A DNA stretch of 49,469 bases from Sodaliphilus sp050873765 (GCA_050873765.1 JBNMJK010000009.1:1-49469), one strand, 5' to 3'; positions 25,202-33,795 are shown, counted from the first letter of the stretch. The notes: a model not told the origin generated them from the sequence alone. A program made the numbers and translations.

Positions 25202-25702
25202 ATGCAATATTATATGCACATCAACGGGGTGCAAGTAGGCCCTTTTGAAGAGAGTGATCTTATGCTTAATGGACTCACACCCACCACTCCTGTGTGGACT
25301 GAGGGTATGACGGGGTGGATGCCTGCCAACCAGGTGGCCGCTCTGGCCTACCTTTTTGCGGGTCAGACCCCTCCTCCAGACTATGGCTATCAGCCTAATC
25401 CAGGCTATGGTCCTCAGCCAGACAATGGCTTTGGATCAAGCAATCGTCCGCCTATGCCATCCACAAATTTGGTGTGGGGCATATTGGTGACGATGTTCTG
25501 CTGTCTGCCGTTAGGCGTCGTCAGCATCGTGAAGGCATCACAGGTGAGCGGACTTTACGCTCAAGGACGCTACGATGAAGCTGAGGCCGCAAGTAAGGCT
25601 GCCGGTAAGTGGGCTTTGTGGGGCGCAATTTCAAGTGCGGTGCTGATGGCGCTGTACTTCTTTGTGATAGTGGTCATTGGCGCAGCCGCTTCACTGGATT
25701 AA
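25202..25702 (+). CDS. GYF_2 and CD225/dispanin membrane protein
   Basis: Residues 1-52 form a GYF_2 domain (VGPFEESDLMLNGLTP, VWTEGMTGWMPA). Residues 55-88 are a Pro/Tyr/Gly-rich linker. From about 88 a CD225 (dispanin, IFITM-like) unit follows: NLVWGILVTMFCCLPLGVVS as the re-entrant or first helix, then IVKASQVSGLYAQGRYDEA and AASKAAGKWALWGAI leading into a final hydrophobic helix. Bacterial members of this family exist but their work is unknown. The GYF_2 domain is similar to that of the protein at 19563-20144. Confidence 0.85.
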   Translation: MQYYMHINGVQVGPFEESDLMLNGLTPTTPVWTEGMTGWMPANQVAALAYLFAGQTPPPDYGYQPNPGYGPQPDNGFGSSNRPPMPSTNLVWGILVTMFCCLPLGVVSIVKASQVSGLYAQGRYDEAEAASKAAGKWALWGAISSAVLMALYFFVIVVIGAAASLD

Positions 25703-25762
25703 ACACCTGCTAATTAGCAAATAGCACAGGGCTGTACCCCGACATAAAATTGCAAATAAATA

Positions 25763-25801
25763 AAGTAGAACAAGAGCCTCTCCGAGGCTCTTGTTCTACT
25801 T
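25763..25801. terminator. Strong 18-bp hairpin terminator
   Basis: AAGTAGAACAAGAGCCTC (25763-25780), TCC, and the exact reverse complement (25784-25801) form a perfect stem. It lies 60 nt after the GYF_2-CD225 stop. It lacks a long T-run but its length suggests an efficient or bidirectional terminator. Confidence 0.65.
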
Positions 25802-25854
25802 CACTTACGGAATTCACCAAGCTGTGCTACGCTTGCATGGTGCTAACCACAAAA

Positions 25855-25871
25855 GAGCATCTCCGATGCTC
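25855..25871. other. Second hairpin with the same TCC loop
   Basis: GAGCATC-TCC-GATGCTC, 7-bp stem. It resembles the top of the previous hairpin (GAGCCTC-TCC-GAGGCTC) with compensating changes, suggesting a duplicated element. Confidence 0.45.
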
Positions 25872-25923
25872 GCAGCCTGATCAGTAGCGTCCCCTCCCAC
25901 TAATTGGGCATTACGTCCTTAAA

Positions 25924-25940
25924 ACTTTCAATTTGAAAGT
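25924..25940. promoter_or_regulatory. 17-nt palindrome, possible operator
   Basis: ACTTTCAA-T-TTGAAAGT is a perfect 8-bp inverted repeat around one base. It lies about 77 nt beyond the dockerin-gene stop, with no promoter seen beside it. A run of nine C follows at 25973-25981. The rest of 25703-26016 holds no gene. Confidence 0.35.
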
Positions 25941-26016
25941 AGGTTTCACTTTTTCAGTGCTCTCGGTATTCACCCCCCCCCTACTGTATTGTATATGAGG
26001 GTTTTGTGGTGTTGTC

Positions 26017-27471
26017 TTATGGGTTGAGGATGAGGGCGATGAGTGCGGTGACGTCGGTGATGTTCACTGTGCCGTCGGCGTTGACATCGCATGATGTGGC
26101 ATCGTGGGTGGCAGTGCCGAGTATGTGGTTGATAAGGGCGGTCACATCACTTGCGTCGATTGTGCCATTGCCGTCGATATCGCCCACAGTCTTGCCTCCT
26201 GCCGTGACGGTGAGATGCATTTCTGCCGACAATCCTCCGCTCACGGTGGTGGCCTTGATGATGGCGGTGCCCGTGCCCACGGGGTGGACGATGCCATTTC
26301 TCACGGTGGCCACACGAGGGTCGCTGCAGGTCCATACCATGCGTTTGTCGGTGGCTTTGGCAGGCATGATGGTGGGCTTCACCATAATGGTGTCACATTC
26401 TCCGAGTGCAACCGTCCTGCTCTGGTAGGGCAAAGTGATGCTGGCGCAAGGCAACGGCTGATTCTGGCGCACACGGCGATAGACGTAGGGTAGGGGAAGA
26501 CTGGTGCTGGTGTAGTTCCAAAAACGGGCGTAGCTGCCAACTGGCGCATTGAACCGCAGTGTGCCATATTTGGCATTGGTGCTGGCGATGGTGGCCCCGT
26601 TGTAGCCAAGTGTGATGTTCCACGAAGTGGCTCCATCGTTCCAAGCGAGGTGCTGTGCCCCTTTTGCACCGAGTTTGCGGCCATATTGGTCGGTGAGCGT
26701 CCATGCCGAGCCGTCTTTTCCCAGCGTGAACTGAAGCACATCGGGCTCGGTGACATCGGTGGTGCTGCCGACACCCAAGGCATCGAGGTAGTGCGACGTG
26801 TCCATTCCGTCGATGTCGGCAGCCGCCGCTCCAGAGCGGAAGAGCATAATCACATCGCCTTCGGCAATGGCGCTTTTCTTTTGTAATTTTTCATACACCC
26901 ATCCTAAAGGACTTTCCAGTGTGCTGCCGATGGGAGCGTCGTAGTTGATGGTGATGGCGTTGATATACACCGACCCTTCGCTCGTACCGCCCTTCATACT
27001 GAGGATAAGCGTGTCGGTGCTCAGTGGCTGAAGGTTAAGCGTCTTCACCACATCGGCATACACATTCTGGTCCTTCGACAGCCATTCGCCAAACCATTGT
27101 GGACTATTGAAGTCGGTGGCACCCTGCCGTGATATTTCCGTGGTGCCGTCGGTGATGGTGTAGCCCACGCTGCCCGACTTGTTGTTGGAACACATCGAAA
27201 ACGTCACGCTCCGTATGGCGCACCCTTTCCAGCCGTAAAGTTCAAACGATGCCTCGCGGTTTCGCGGAATTTGGTTGTAGCGGTTACCGGCGGTGGCGCC
27301 AAAATCGTTGTAGAAATAGGCAAACGCCCCCATGGGCTTCTCGCCCCACGCCTCTAAGGCAAAACTGCCCGTGCTGGAATTGAACGAAGCCACGCGGTAG
27401 GTGATTTCAGCCGCGTTCAGCGCAAAAGGAGCAAGTGCGGCCATCAGTAGTAAAGACATCAATTTGTTCAT
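26017..27471 (-). CDS. Secreted protein with BIG2-like and dockerin-like domains
   Basis: The 484 residues begin with a signal peptide (about 1-20). Residues 20-185 make a beta-rich domain I do not recognise, followed by a second beta region (about 185-340). Residues about 345-425 resemble a bacterial Ig-like BIG2 domain (WTCSDPRVATVRNGIVHPVGTGTA). The C-terminus (about 430-484) is a dockerin type I-like pair of calcium loops: GDIDGNGTIDASDVTALINH and CDVNADGTVNITDVTALIAL. No cohesin is encoded here. In gut Bacteroidales such tails end many surface proteins, and their use is not established. A -7 motif TATTTTTG (27530-27537) lies 59 nt upstream. Confidence 0.8.
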   Translation of the reverse strand: MNKLMSLLLMAALAPFALNAAEITYRVASFNSSTGSFALEAWGEKPMGAFAYFYNDFGATAGNRYNQIPRNREASFELYGWKGCAIRSVTFSMCSNNKSGSVGYTITDGTTEISRQGATDFNSPQWFGEWLSKDQNVYADVVKTLNLQPLSTDTLILSMKGGTSEGSVYINAITINYDAPIGSTLESPLGWVYEKLQKKSAIAEGDVIMLFRSGAAAADIDGMDTSHYLDALGVGSTTDVTEPDVLQFTLGKDGSAWTLTDQYGRKLGAKGAQHLAWNDGATSWNITLGYNGATIASTNAKYGTLRFNAPVGSYARFWNYTSTSLPLPYVYRRVRQNQPLPCASITLPYQSRTVALGECDTIMVKPTIMPAKATDKRMVWTCSDPRVATVRNGIVHPVGTGTAIIKATTVSGGLSAEMHLTVTAGGKTVGDIDGNGTIDASDVTALINHILGTATHDATSCDVNADGTVNITDVTALIALILNP

Positions 27472-27529
27472 GTATTTCGTTTTTTAGGAATGATTACAAG
27501 CCATGGCACCGAGCCATCGCCATCTGTAA

Positions 27530-27561
27530 CAAAAATAGGCGCCACTTTGCAGGAAGCGCCC
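27530..27561 (-). terminator. queA terminator overlapping dockerin-gene -7 element
   Basis: On the minus strand GGCGC...GCGCC (27556-27560 and 27538-27542) is followed by TATTTTTG. The T-rich tail doubles as a TAnnTTTG element for the next gene. Confidence 0.4.
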
Positions 27562-27590
27562 ATTTATGGCTGAAAAATATCTGTTTTAGA

Positions 27591-28643
27591 TTAGTCCACA
27601 ATAAGCATTGCATCGCCATAGGCGCCAAAGCGGTATTTCTCCTCAATGGCCACCTTGTAGGCGTTCATCACATGCTCATATCCGCCAAAGGCGCAAGTGA
27701 TCATCAGCATCACAGAGAAAGGCATGTGGAAATTGCTGATCAGGGCATCGCAAGTGGTGAAGTCGTAGGGCGGGAAGATGAATTTATTGGTCCACCCGTC
27801 GTAGGCCTTGATGTGTCCGCCCATGCACACACACGTCTCCATAGCGCGGAGCACCGAAGTGCCCACGGCGCAAATTTTGTGTCCGCCGTCGCGCTTGGCG
27901 TTCACCCTTTCCGAGAGTTCAGGAGTCACCTCCATCTGCTCGCTGTCCATGCGGTGTTTGGTCAGGTCCTCCACGTCGATTTTCCGGTAGCTGCCCAGTC
28001 CCACGTGCAAAGTGAGGTAGTCGGCGTCCACGCCCTTAATCTGCATGCGCGTCATCAGTTCGCGGCTAAAGTGCAGACCAGCTGAAGGAGCCACCACGGC
28101 GCCCTCTTTCTCAGCGAAGATAGTCTGGTAGCGCTCAGCGTCTTCCGGGGTGGCCTCACGCTCAATATAGTAGGGGAGCGGAGTGCTACCGAGGGCAAAC
28201 AGGTTGGCCTTAAACTCATCGTGTGGGCCATCGTAGAGGAAGCGGAGTGTGCGGCCGCGTGAGGTGGTGTTGTCGATTACCTCAGCCACCATAGAGTCGT
28301 CGAGGCCGAAATAGAGTTTGTTGCCGATGCGGATTTTGCGGGCAGGTTCCACCAGCACGTCCCACAGCTTATTTTCCTCGTTCAGCTCACGCAGAAGAAA
28401 CACCTCAATTTTCGCGCCAGTCTTTTCCTTGTTGCCTTCCAGCTTGGCAGGAAACACGCGGGTGTTGTTGAACACGAAAAGGTCTTCCTCGTTGAAGTAG
28501 TCGAGCACCTCTTTGAATACCTTATGCTCGATTTCACCAGTTTTGCGGTGCAGCACCATCAGGCGTGCCTCGTCGCGGTGCAGGGTAGGCTCATTAGCGA
28601 TGAGCTCTTTGGGCATTTTGGTATCAAATTCTGATAATTTCAT
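27591..28643 (-). CDS. queA: tRNA preQ1(34) S-adenosylmethionine ribosyltransferase-isomerase
   Basis: QueA moves the ribosyl part of S-adenosylmethionine onto preQ1 at tRNA position 34, forming epoxyqueuosine. The 350-residue protein has family signatures throughout: RDEARLMVLHR near the N-terminus, NNTRVFPAKL, APSAGLHFS, the TLHVGLGSYR motif and NFHMPFSVMLM. It follows truB after 132 nt, in the usual Bacteroidetes neighbourhood with truB and uppP. Confidence 0.95.
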   Translation of the reverse strand: MKLSEFDTKMPKELIANEPTLHRDEARLMVLHRKTGEIEHKVFKEVLDYFNEEDLFVFNNTRVFPAKLEGNKEKTGAKIEVFLLRELNEENKLWDVLVEPARKIRIGNKLYFGLDDSMVAEVIDNTTSRGRTLRFLYDGPHDEFKANLFALGSTPLPYYIEREATPEDAERYQTIFAEKEGAVVAPSAGLHFSRELMTRMQIKGVDADYLTLHVGLGSYRKIDVEDLTKHRMDSEQMEVTPELSERVNAKRDGGHKICAVGTSVLRAMETCVCMGGHIKAYDGWTNKFIFPPYDFTTCDALISNFHMPFSVMLMITCAFGGYEHVMNAYKVAIEEKYRFGAYGDAMLIVD

Positions 28644-28775
28644 AAAAATAGAGATATTTTATTTAATGATGATGTTTGTTGTCGTTGTTGTTGTCAAAAA
28701 AATAACTGGAGCGTGGCAGTGAGAAAACTCTCCAAAAGGGTCACCACCGCTGCCGCAAGCGTGTGTGTGCGCCGC

Positions 28776-29597
28776 TCACGCCTTGCCAGTGGCGTGGCAC
28801 TCTTTTCGCTTCCGTGCTTTCAGCGCGGCTGCCCGCTTCCGGTTGTCGATGCGCTCCTGCTCCAGCCGGCGCTTTTCAGCCTCTTCGGGCGAAACGTAGG
28901 TTTCGCTCTCAAGGTATTGTAACAGTTCGTCCACCGACTGGCACTGATCCACCTTCACTCCACCCACACGGGTGCGGCGAAGTGCGGTGAGATGCCCGCC
29001 ACTGCCCAGCGCCAAGCCAATGTCGCGCGCAAGGGCGCGAATGTAGGTGCCCTTGCTGCACACCACACGCACTTGCAGGGTGGGCTCGTCGGGCAGTCCG
29101 CACGATAGCACCTCAATTTCGTCGATGGTAAGCGTCTTGGGGCGGATTTCCACCTCTTCGCCCTTGCGTGCCATCTTGTAGGCCGGCTTGCCGTCAACCT
29201 TGCAGGCGCTGAACTTGGGTGGCACCTGCTCGATGGTGCCCACAAACTGGCTTTGCAGCACCTTCTTAATTTCCTCGCGCGTGATATGATTCCAAGGGTA
29301 TTGGGCGTCAATCTCCGTTTCGAGGTCGAATGATGGGGTGGTGGCTCCAAGCCTGATGGTGGCGATGTATTCCTTCACACCTGCCTGCAGGCGCGCAATG
29401 TCCTTGGTCTTTCGGCCCGTGCACACGATAAGCACACCCGAAGCCAGCGGGTCGAGCGTGCCGGCATGGCCCACTTTCACGCCAGCGGAGCCAAGCATTT
29501 TGCGTAGCGTGCCACGCACCTTCTTCACCACGGCAAACGAAGTGTAGCCTAATGGCTTGTCGATGTAGAAAATCTCGCCTTCTATGGGATTGAGCAT
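28776..29597 (-). CDS. truB: tRNA pseudouridine(55) synthase
   Basis: TruB isomerises U55 of tRNAs. The 273-residue protein has GHAGTLDPLASGVL with the catalytic Asp49, the KFSACKVDGKPAYKMAR segment and CSKGTYIRALARDIG. The last 35 residues are Lys/Arg-rich, longer than in many homologues, probably an RNA-contact tail. It starts 9 nt after uppP. Confidence 0.95.
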   Translation of the reverse strand: MLNPIEGEIFYIDKPLGYTSFAVVKKVRGTLRKMLGSAGVKVGHAGTLDPLASGVLIVCTGRKTKDIARLQAGVKEYIATIRLGATTPSFDLETEIDAQYPWNHITREEIKKVLQSQFVGTIEQVPPKFSACKVDGKPAYKMARKGEEVEIRPKTLTIDEIEVLSCGLPDEPTLQVRVVCSKGTYIRALARDIGLALGSGGHLTALRRTRVGGVKVDQCQSVDELLQYLESETYVSPEEAEKRRLEQERIDNRKRAAALKARKRKECHATGKA

Positions 29598-29606
29598 GAT
29601 GGATGT

Positions 29607-30404
29607 TTAGAGGAATGAGCAGATGATGGTGATGGCACCAGCGATGGCGCAATAAATGCCGAAATACACCAATTTACCTTTCTTTACGATGCCGATCATC
29701 CATTTGCAGGCCAGGCAGCCCGAAATGAATGCAGCCACAAATCCCACCACAAGCGACAGGGTGGAGATGTCGCCAAAGGGGTTGGCGCCTTTTGCCATCT
29801 TCATGGCGTCGAGCAGCGCCTCGCCTAAAATGGGAGGAATCACCATCAGAAACGAGAACTGCGCCACTTGTTCCTTGCGGTCGCCGAGCATCAGACCGGT
29901 GGCGATGGTGGTGCCTGAGCGGCTTAGGCCAGGCAGCACTGCCACAGCCTGCGCCAGACCAATCACAATGGCGTCTTTCCACGTGATCTGGCTCTTGAGC
30001 CGAGGCTTAGCATAGTAGGAGAATGTGAGCAGGACTGCCGTGAGAATGAGCATACAGCCCACAATGAGCAGCCCGGAGCCAAACACTTCCTCCACCTTGT
30101 CCTTGAAGAACACGCCCACGATGCCGATTGGAATCATCGACACCACGATGTTGAGGAAATACTTGGTCTCATCGTTCATCTTGAATTTGAACAGACCGCG
30201 CAGAATCCAGTCGATTTCGCTCCACAGAATCACGAATGTGCTGAGAATTGTGGCCACGTGCACCATGATGGTGAATGGCAGGTTTTCGTCGGCGTTGATG
30301 CCGAAAAGGTGTGAGGCGATGGCAAGGTGGCCACTGCTGCTCACGGGCAAATATTCAGTCAGACCCTGTACGAGCCCTAATACCAGTGCTTGAATCCAAT
30401 CCAT
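29607..30404 (-). CDS. uppP: Undecaprenyl-diphosphatase UppP/BacA
   Basis: Integral membrane phosphatase that recycles undecaprenyl pyrophosphate to the monophosphate carrier for peptidoglycan and polysaccharide synthesis. The 265 residues form about eight hydrophobic helices. Signatures: GLTEYLPVSSSGH with Glu17, and PGLSRSGTT with Arg162. It begins 5 nt after the DUF3098 gene, so they are coupled. Confidence 0.95.
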   Translation of the reverse strand: MDWIQALVLGLVQGLTEYLPVSSSGHLAIASHLFGINADENLPFTIMVHVATILSTFVILWSEIDWILRGLFKFKMNDETKYFLNIVVSMIPIGIVGVFFKDKVEEVFGSGLLIVGCMLILTAVLLTFSYYAKPRLKSQITWKDAIVIGLAQAVAVLPGLSRSGTTIATGLMLGDRKEQVAQFSFLMVIPPILGEALLDAMKMAKGANPFGDISTLSLVVGFVAAFISGCLACKWMIGIVKKGKLVYFGIYCAIAGAITIICSFL

Positions 30405-30409
30405 AATGC

Positions 30410-30673
30410 CTATGCCTTTTTCTTATAGATGATAGCAAAAATCAGGAGTACAAACCCGGCGAGAGCCACCATTGGTCCCACCACGGTGCGTGTGGTGTTG
30501 AACACGTCTTCATTCCAGGTGGTGCCGGTGTTGGCGCTGCCTGTCATCAGGAAGAAACCTAATGCTATGAGCACTACGCACACGGCAATCATGATGAAGT
30601 TGATTTTGCCAAGAGGCATCACTTCCTTGCTTGGTGCTCCTTCGCTAAACTTGTTTTTTTCGTTGTCAGCCAT
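30410..30673 (-). CDS. DUF3098 small membrane protein
   Basis: An 87-residue protein with two hydrophobic helices (about 26-43 and 65-82) and the MPLGKINFIM opening and FNTTRTVVGPMVALAGF typical of DUF3098. The frame extends upstream, but the ATG at 30673 gives the usual length. In many Bacteroidetes this gene sits between ftsX and uppP; here an AbiE module lies upstream instead. The function is unknown; the neighbourhood suggests envelope or division. Confidence 0.85.
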   Translation of the reverse strand: MADNEKNKFSEGAPSKEVMPLGKINFIMIAVCVVLIALGFFLMTGSANTGTTWNEDVFNTTRTVVGPMVALAGFVLLIFAIIYKKKA

Positions 30674-30774
30674 TGTAGATATGATTAGTAGTTTTGTTAA
30701 TTTTTCCTTCTCGCCAACATAGTAAGAGGCCAGTGCTGCAAGCGCATACATCGGCAATCATACTAAATTATCTG

Positions 30775-30782
30775 CAAAATTA
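30775..30782 (-). promoter_or_regulatory. -7 element of DUF3098-uppP-truB
   Basis: TAATTTTG on the minus strand, about 100 nt before the DUF3098 start; only ATTG is seen 20 nt upstream. Confidence 0.4.
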
Positions 30783-30873
30783 CAACATATTGAAGCCCTT
30801 GTCAATACTTTCCACCAAAAAACTCTCATCTTTTGCCATTTCTATAATGTTTTGATTGACACATGTCTTTTTC

Positions 30874-31890
30874 TCATGCCATATTTCTAAATCTACTCCG
30901 CAATTCTTCCATGCGGTTCATGAGTTCTTCAAAAGATAGTTTGTTACCATAGATAAAATGGGTGCACATTTCAGCATAGTCACTCTTCCAGGAAGCAATA
31001 AATTCATCATGTGGTATGAAGTCGATCACATCAGGCATTAATAAGTCATAATCCACGTAGCCAACTGAATAATATGTGGAGCGGTGTCTAACTATTCGCT
31101 CATATAAACCTTTGTCGAGCAACGCCTGTTTTCCATACTCAGTGTCCATCAAACGCTCTAAATCATAGAGGTGTCTGGACATACGGAAGTGGCGGGGATT
31201 TTTCTTCTGAAACTCCTCGCATAGCAGAAAAGCCTTTTCCAAAAAAGTGCGTGTGGGCACTACAGTCCTAATTGTTTTGCTTGCATCGTCATCCACTCCA
31301 GGGAACGTCTGCTCAACATACGATGAAATCAGCCGTTCTTCTGTTGGTTCGTTCATCGACAGGCAGCTGATCTCTATCTTCACTCTTGGTGGCATGTAGT
31401 TGTTGATGGTGCTCAGTATGGAGTCGTAGTGCACCAATATTACTGATGGGTCTTTGTCGCTGGCAAGTGGAGTGGCAACGCCATTGTCATCTACAGCCTC
31501 CACAACATTTTCAATGCGAAACCCTTTGATGCCCATACTATTTAAGTTGGACTCTAACTCTTTGGAAATGACTTCAAGTATATACCGGCGAGCTCTCTTG
31601 CGTAGTTTCTCTCGTTGGTTCTTTGTGGTTTTCTCTATTCCAAAGAAGGAGTGATTCACCGACAGGTCTATGTCTTCACTGAATCGTTCTATCAAATTCC
31701 AACCTTTGCTAAGACTTGTGCCGCCTTTAAAAATGAGGTCGTTTGAGCATGAACATTTAAAAAGGGCAAAGAGCACCATTGTCACCCAACAATCCTTTTC
31801 TATAGCCAATTGGTTGATCTTGAACTTTTCCTCCGCGCGCTGCAGCATTGCCACGCGCTCGGCTTTTGTATGTTTTGCCCAGAGTGTCAT
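30874..31890 (-). CDS. AbiEii-type nucleotidyltransferase toxin
   Basis: The 338-residue protein has the AbiEii/MenT nucleotidyltransferase signature: IFKGGTSLSKGW (53-64) and RFSEDIDLS (69-77), with the acidic pair DID as metal ligands. In type IV AbiE systems this toxin blocks growth, shown for relatives by nucleotidylation of tRNA, and can abort phage infection. Its ATG overlaps the stop of the upstream antitoxin-like gene by 4 nt (ATGA). The pair is visibly richer in A and T than its neighbours, which suggests acquisition. Confidence 0.85.
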   Translation of the reverse strand: MTLWAKHTKAERVAMLQRAEEKFKINQLAIEKDCWVTMVLFALFKCSCSNDLIFKGGTSLSKGWNLIERFSEDIDLSVNHSFFGIEKTTKNQREKLRKRARRYILEVISKELESNLNSMGIKGFRIENVVEAVDDNGVATPLASDKDPSVILVHYDSILSTINNYMPPRVKIEISCLSMNEPTEERLISSYVEQTFPGVDDDASKTIRTVVPTRTFLEKAFLLCEEFQKKNPRHFRMSRHLYDLERLMDTEYGKQALLDKGLYERIVRHRSTYYSVGYVDYDLLMPDVIDFIPHDEFIASWKSDYAEMCTHFIYGNKLSFEELMNRMEELRSRFRNMA

Positions 31891-32495
31891 AGTTTGTTAT
31901 TGATATTGATGGTGACTTCTGTTAATAGTTTTCTTATCCATGCCGGCATCAACAAGAGGTCGTGTTTGAATGTTTCCATTCGTTTTTCTTTGTGTATGAG
32001 TTTCCGTATTTGCTCTAACTCTTGCTCCCCGATATTCTTATCTCCTAAACTTTTTAGGGCTTGCATCAGTAAGGCTCCTAACATCGTTTTGAAGGCAAAA
32101 TTTTTGGGAACGCTTCTTTTCAGCACTATTTGTCGGTCACCTAATTTCAATCTCCGGCTACTACCCGACGTTAGATAGGTGTATTTGGTAGGCACTTGTG
32201 TCGATAATCCCAATATATTAAGGGCTGTCATGCCACAAGGTAGCACTTTACACTTGTCGCGGCGGGCTATGGCTTTTACCATTTCGTCGGCGGAAGGATA
32301 CACTATTCCAAACCGTGTGCTTTTTGGACGAAAGAACACACCATTAGCCAGCCTGACCACATTGCCTCTTTTCTCTTCAGCGGATATGGCACGGCTAACG
32401 ACCTTCTCGTTTCCGTTCAGATTATTAGAGAAGTCTGATATGAAGAATATGCGGCCTTCATGTATGCTTGCTATTCTTTTCGTTAGTTCTGTCAT
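31887..32495 (-). CDS. AbiEi-like antitoxin (DUF6088-type)
   Basis: A 202-residue protein from ATG 32495 (a TTG-type extension to 32540 is unlikely). It has an N-terminal winged-helix part (about 1-75, VVSRAISAEEKRGNVVRLANGVFF) and a C-terminal region (CGMTALNILGLSTQVPTKYTYLTSG), as in AbiEi/DUF6088 antitoxins that bind their own promoter. It precedes and overlaps the toxin gene. A -7 type TATTTTTG (32518-32525) lies 22 nt upstream. Confidence 0.75.
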   Translation of the reverse strand: MTELTKRIASIHEGRIFFISDFSNNLNGNEKVVSRAISAEEKRGNVVRLANGVFFRPKSTRFGIVYPSADEMVKAIARRDKCKVLPCGMTALNILGLSTQVPTKYTYLTSGSSRRLKLGDRQIVLKRSVPKNFAFKTMLGALLMQALKSLGDKNIGEQELEQIRKLIHKEKRMETFKHDLLLMPAWIRKLLTEVTININNKL

Positions 32496-32768
32496 ATTGA
32501 TGTTTTTTTGTGTGTTGCAAAAATACACAAAACGAAGCAATTATAGAATTAGTTCAATATAATATTAACATATTTTAAGTTGAAAATATTGTAAAAATTT
32601 TCTACAGGAAATGTTTCAAAGAAATAAATGCCCAAACCCGATGGCTCTGGCGTGAAGCAATATGCACAAAAAGATAATTCACTTTTTCTTTTTCACTGTT
32701 CTGTTTGTGAATGTCTTGTGTTTGTGGTTAATGAAAATTGGAGAACTTGCCTTTTGAATGGATAAGGA

Positions 32769-33788
32769 CTATTTGAGGGCGGTGTAGGTTTTGTGGCCGC
32801 GAAGGTAGTAGTCCACAATGATGTTGCGGTGCCCTTCGGGGAACTTCTTCAACAGGTTCTCCGTGGCAGGCTGTGCATACTGCTTGCGCATGGTGCGGAA
32901 GTGGCGATGCGCGCGAATGATGGCCCGCGCGTCGGCAAAGTGGCCACTGGCAATGCTTTGGAAAAAGGCAAGCGTGTCGTAGAGGCGGCGGATAAGAAGC
33001 GTTTTTTTCGCGTCGGCAGCTGGCAGGTTTTTGTGGAGCAGGAGCAGATTGTTGCGGAAATTGAGGTAAGTTTTTCGTGGATTTCCTTGTGGCAGACTGC
33101 CGCCGCCAAGGTGAAACACGCAGCTCTGCGGCACACAGCAGTTGCGGTAGCCGGCGTTGAGCAGCCGCCAGCAGAGGTCAATCTCCTCCATGTGGGCAAA
33201 GAAATCCTTGTCGAGTCCGCCCACTTTCAGATACACCTCGCTGCGCACCATGAAGCACGCCCCAGTGGCCCAGAAAATGTCGGCCACCTCACCGTCGTAC
33301 TGCCCGTGGTCGTTCTCAACGGTGCCAAAAATGCGCCCTTTGCAATAGGGGTAGCCGTGCTTGTCGATGAAGCCGCCGGCTGCTCCCGCGTATTCAAAAG
33401 TGAGCCTTGGGTCGTCGGGACCGTAGTCCTTCAGCAGCTTTGGCTGCACAGCCCCCACGTCTTGGTGAGCCTCCATATAGGCATAGAGCGGCTCAAGCCA
33501 TTTGGCAGGCGTGCGCACATCGCTGTTGAGCAGCACCGTGTATTTGTAGGCGGTTTGCTTCACGCATTTATTGTAGCCCTCGGCAAATCCCCAGTTCTCA
33601 TCGAAGAGCAGTGTTTTCACGGTAGGGAACTCCTCTTGGAGCACACGCACACTCTCGTCGGTGCTGCCATTGTCGGCCACAATCACGTCGGCAATGTCGG
33701 TATTGGTGTTGGCGATTACACTTGGCAGATAGCGGCGCAGCAGGGCTGCTCCATTCCAGTTGAGGATAATGACGGCTACAGGTTTCAT
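32769..33788 (-). CDS. Family 2 glycosyltransferase (WbbL-like)
   Basis: A GT-A fold glycosyltransferase of 339 residues: VAVIILNWNGAALLRR at the N-terminus, VADNGSTDES for nucleotide-sugar binding, LLNSDVRTP carrying the DxD-type metal site, and FAHMEEIDLCWR with the catalytic-base region (ED/EEID). This resembles rhamnosyltransferase-type enzymes. The donor and acceptor are unknown. It starts 7 nt after the lpxL-type gene and is third in an mtaB-lpxL-GT2 operon, so a role in glycan or lipid A decoration is plausible. Confidence 0.88.
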   Translation of the reverse strand: MKPVAVIILNWNGAALLRRYLPSVIANTNTDIADVIVADNGSTDESVRVLQEEFPTVKTLLFDENWGFAEGYNKCVKQTAYKYTVLLNSDVRTPAKWLEPLYAYMEAHQDVGAVQPKLLKDYGPDDPRLTFEYAGAAGGFIDKHGYPYCKGRIFGTVENDHGQYDGEVADIFWATGACFMVRSEVYLKVGGLDKDFFAHMEEIDLCWRLLNAGYRNCCVPQSCVFHLGGGSLPQGNPRKTYLNFRNNLLLLHKNLPAADAKKTLLIRRLYDTLAFFQSIASGHFADARAIIRAHRHFRTMRKQYAQPATENLLKKFPEGHRNIIVDYYLRGHKTYTALK

Positions 33789-33795
33789 ATCATTT

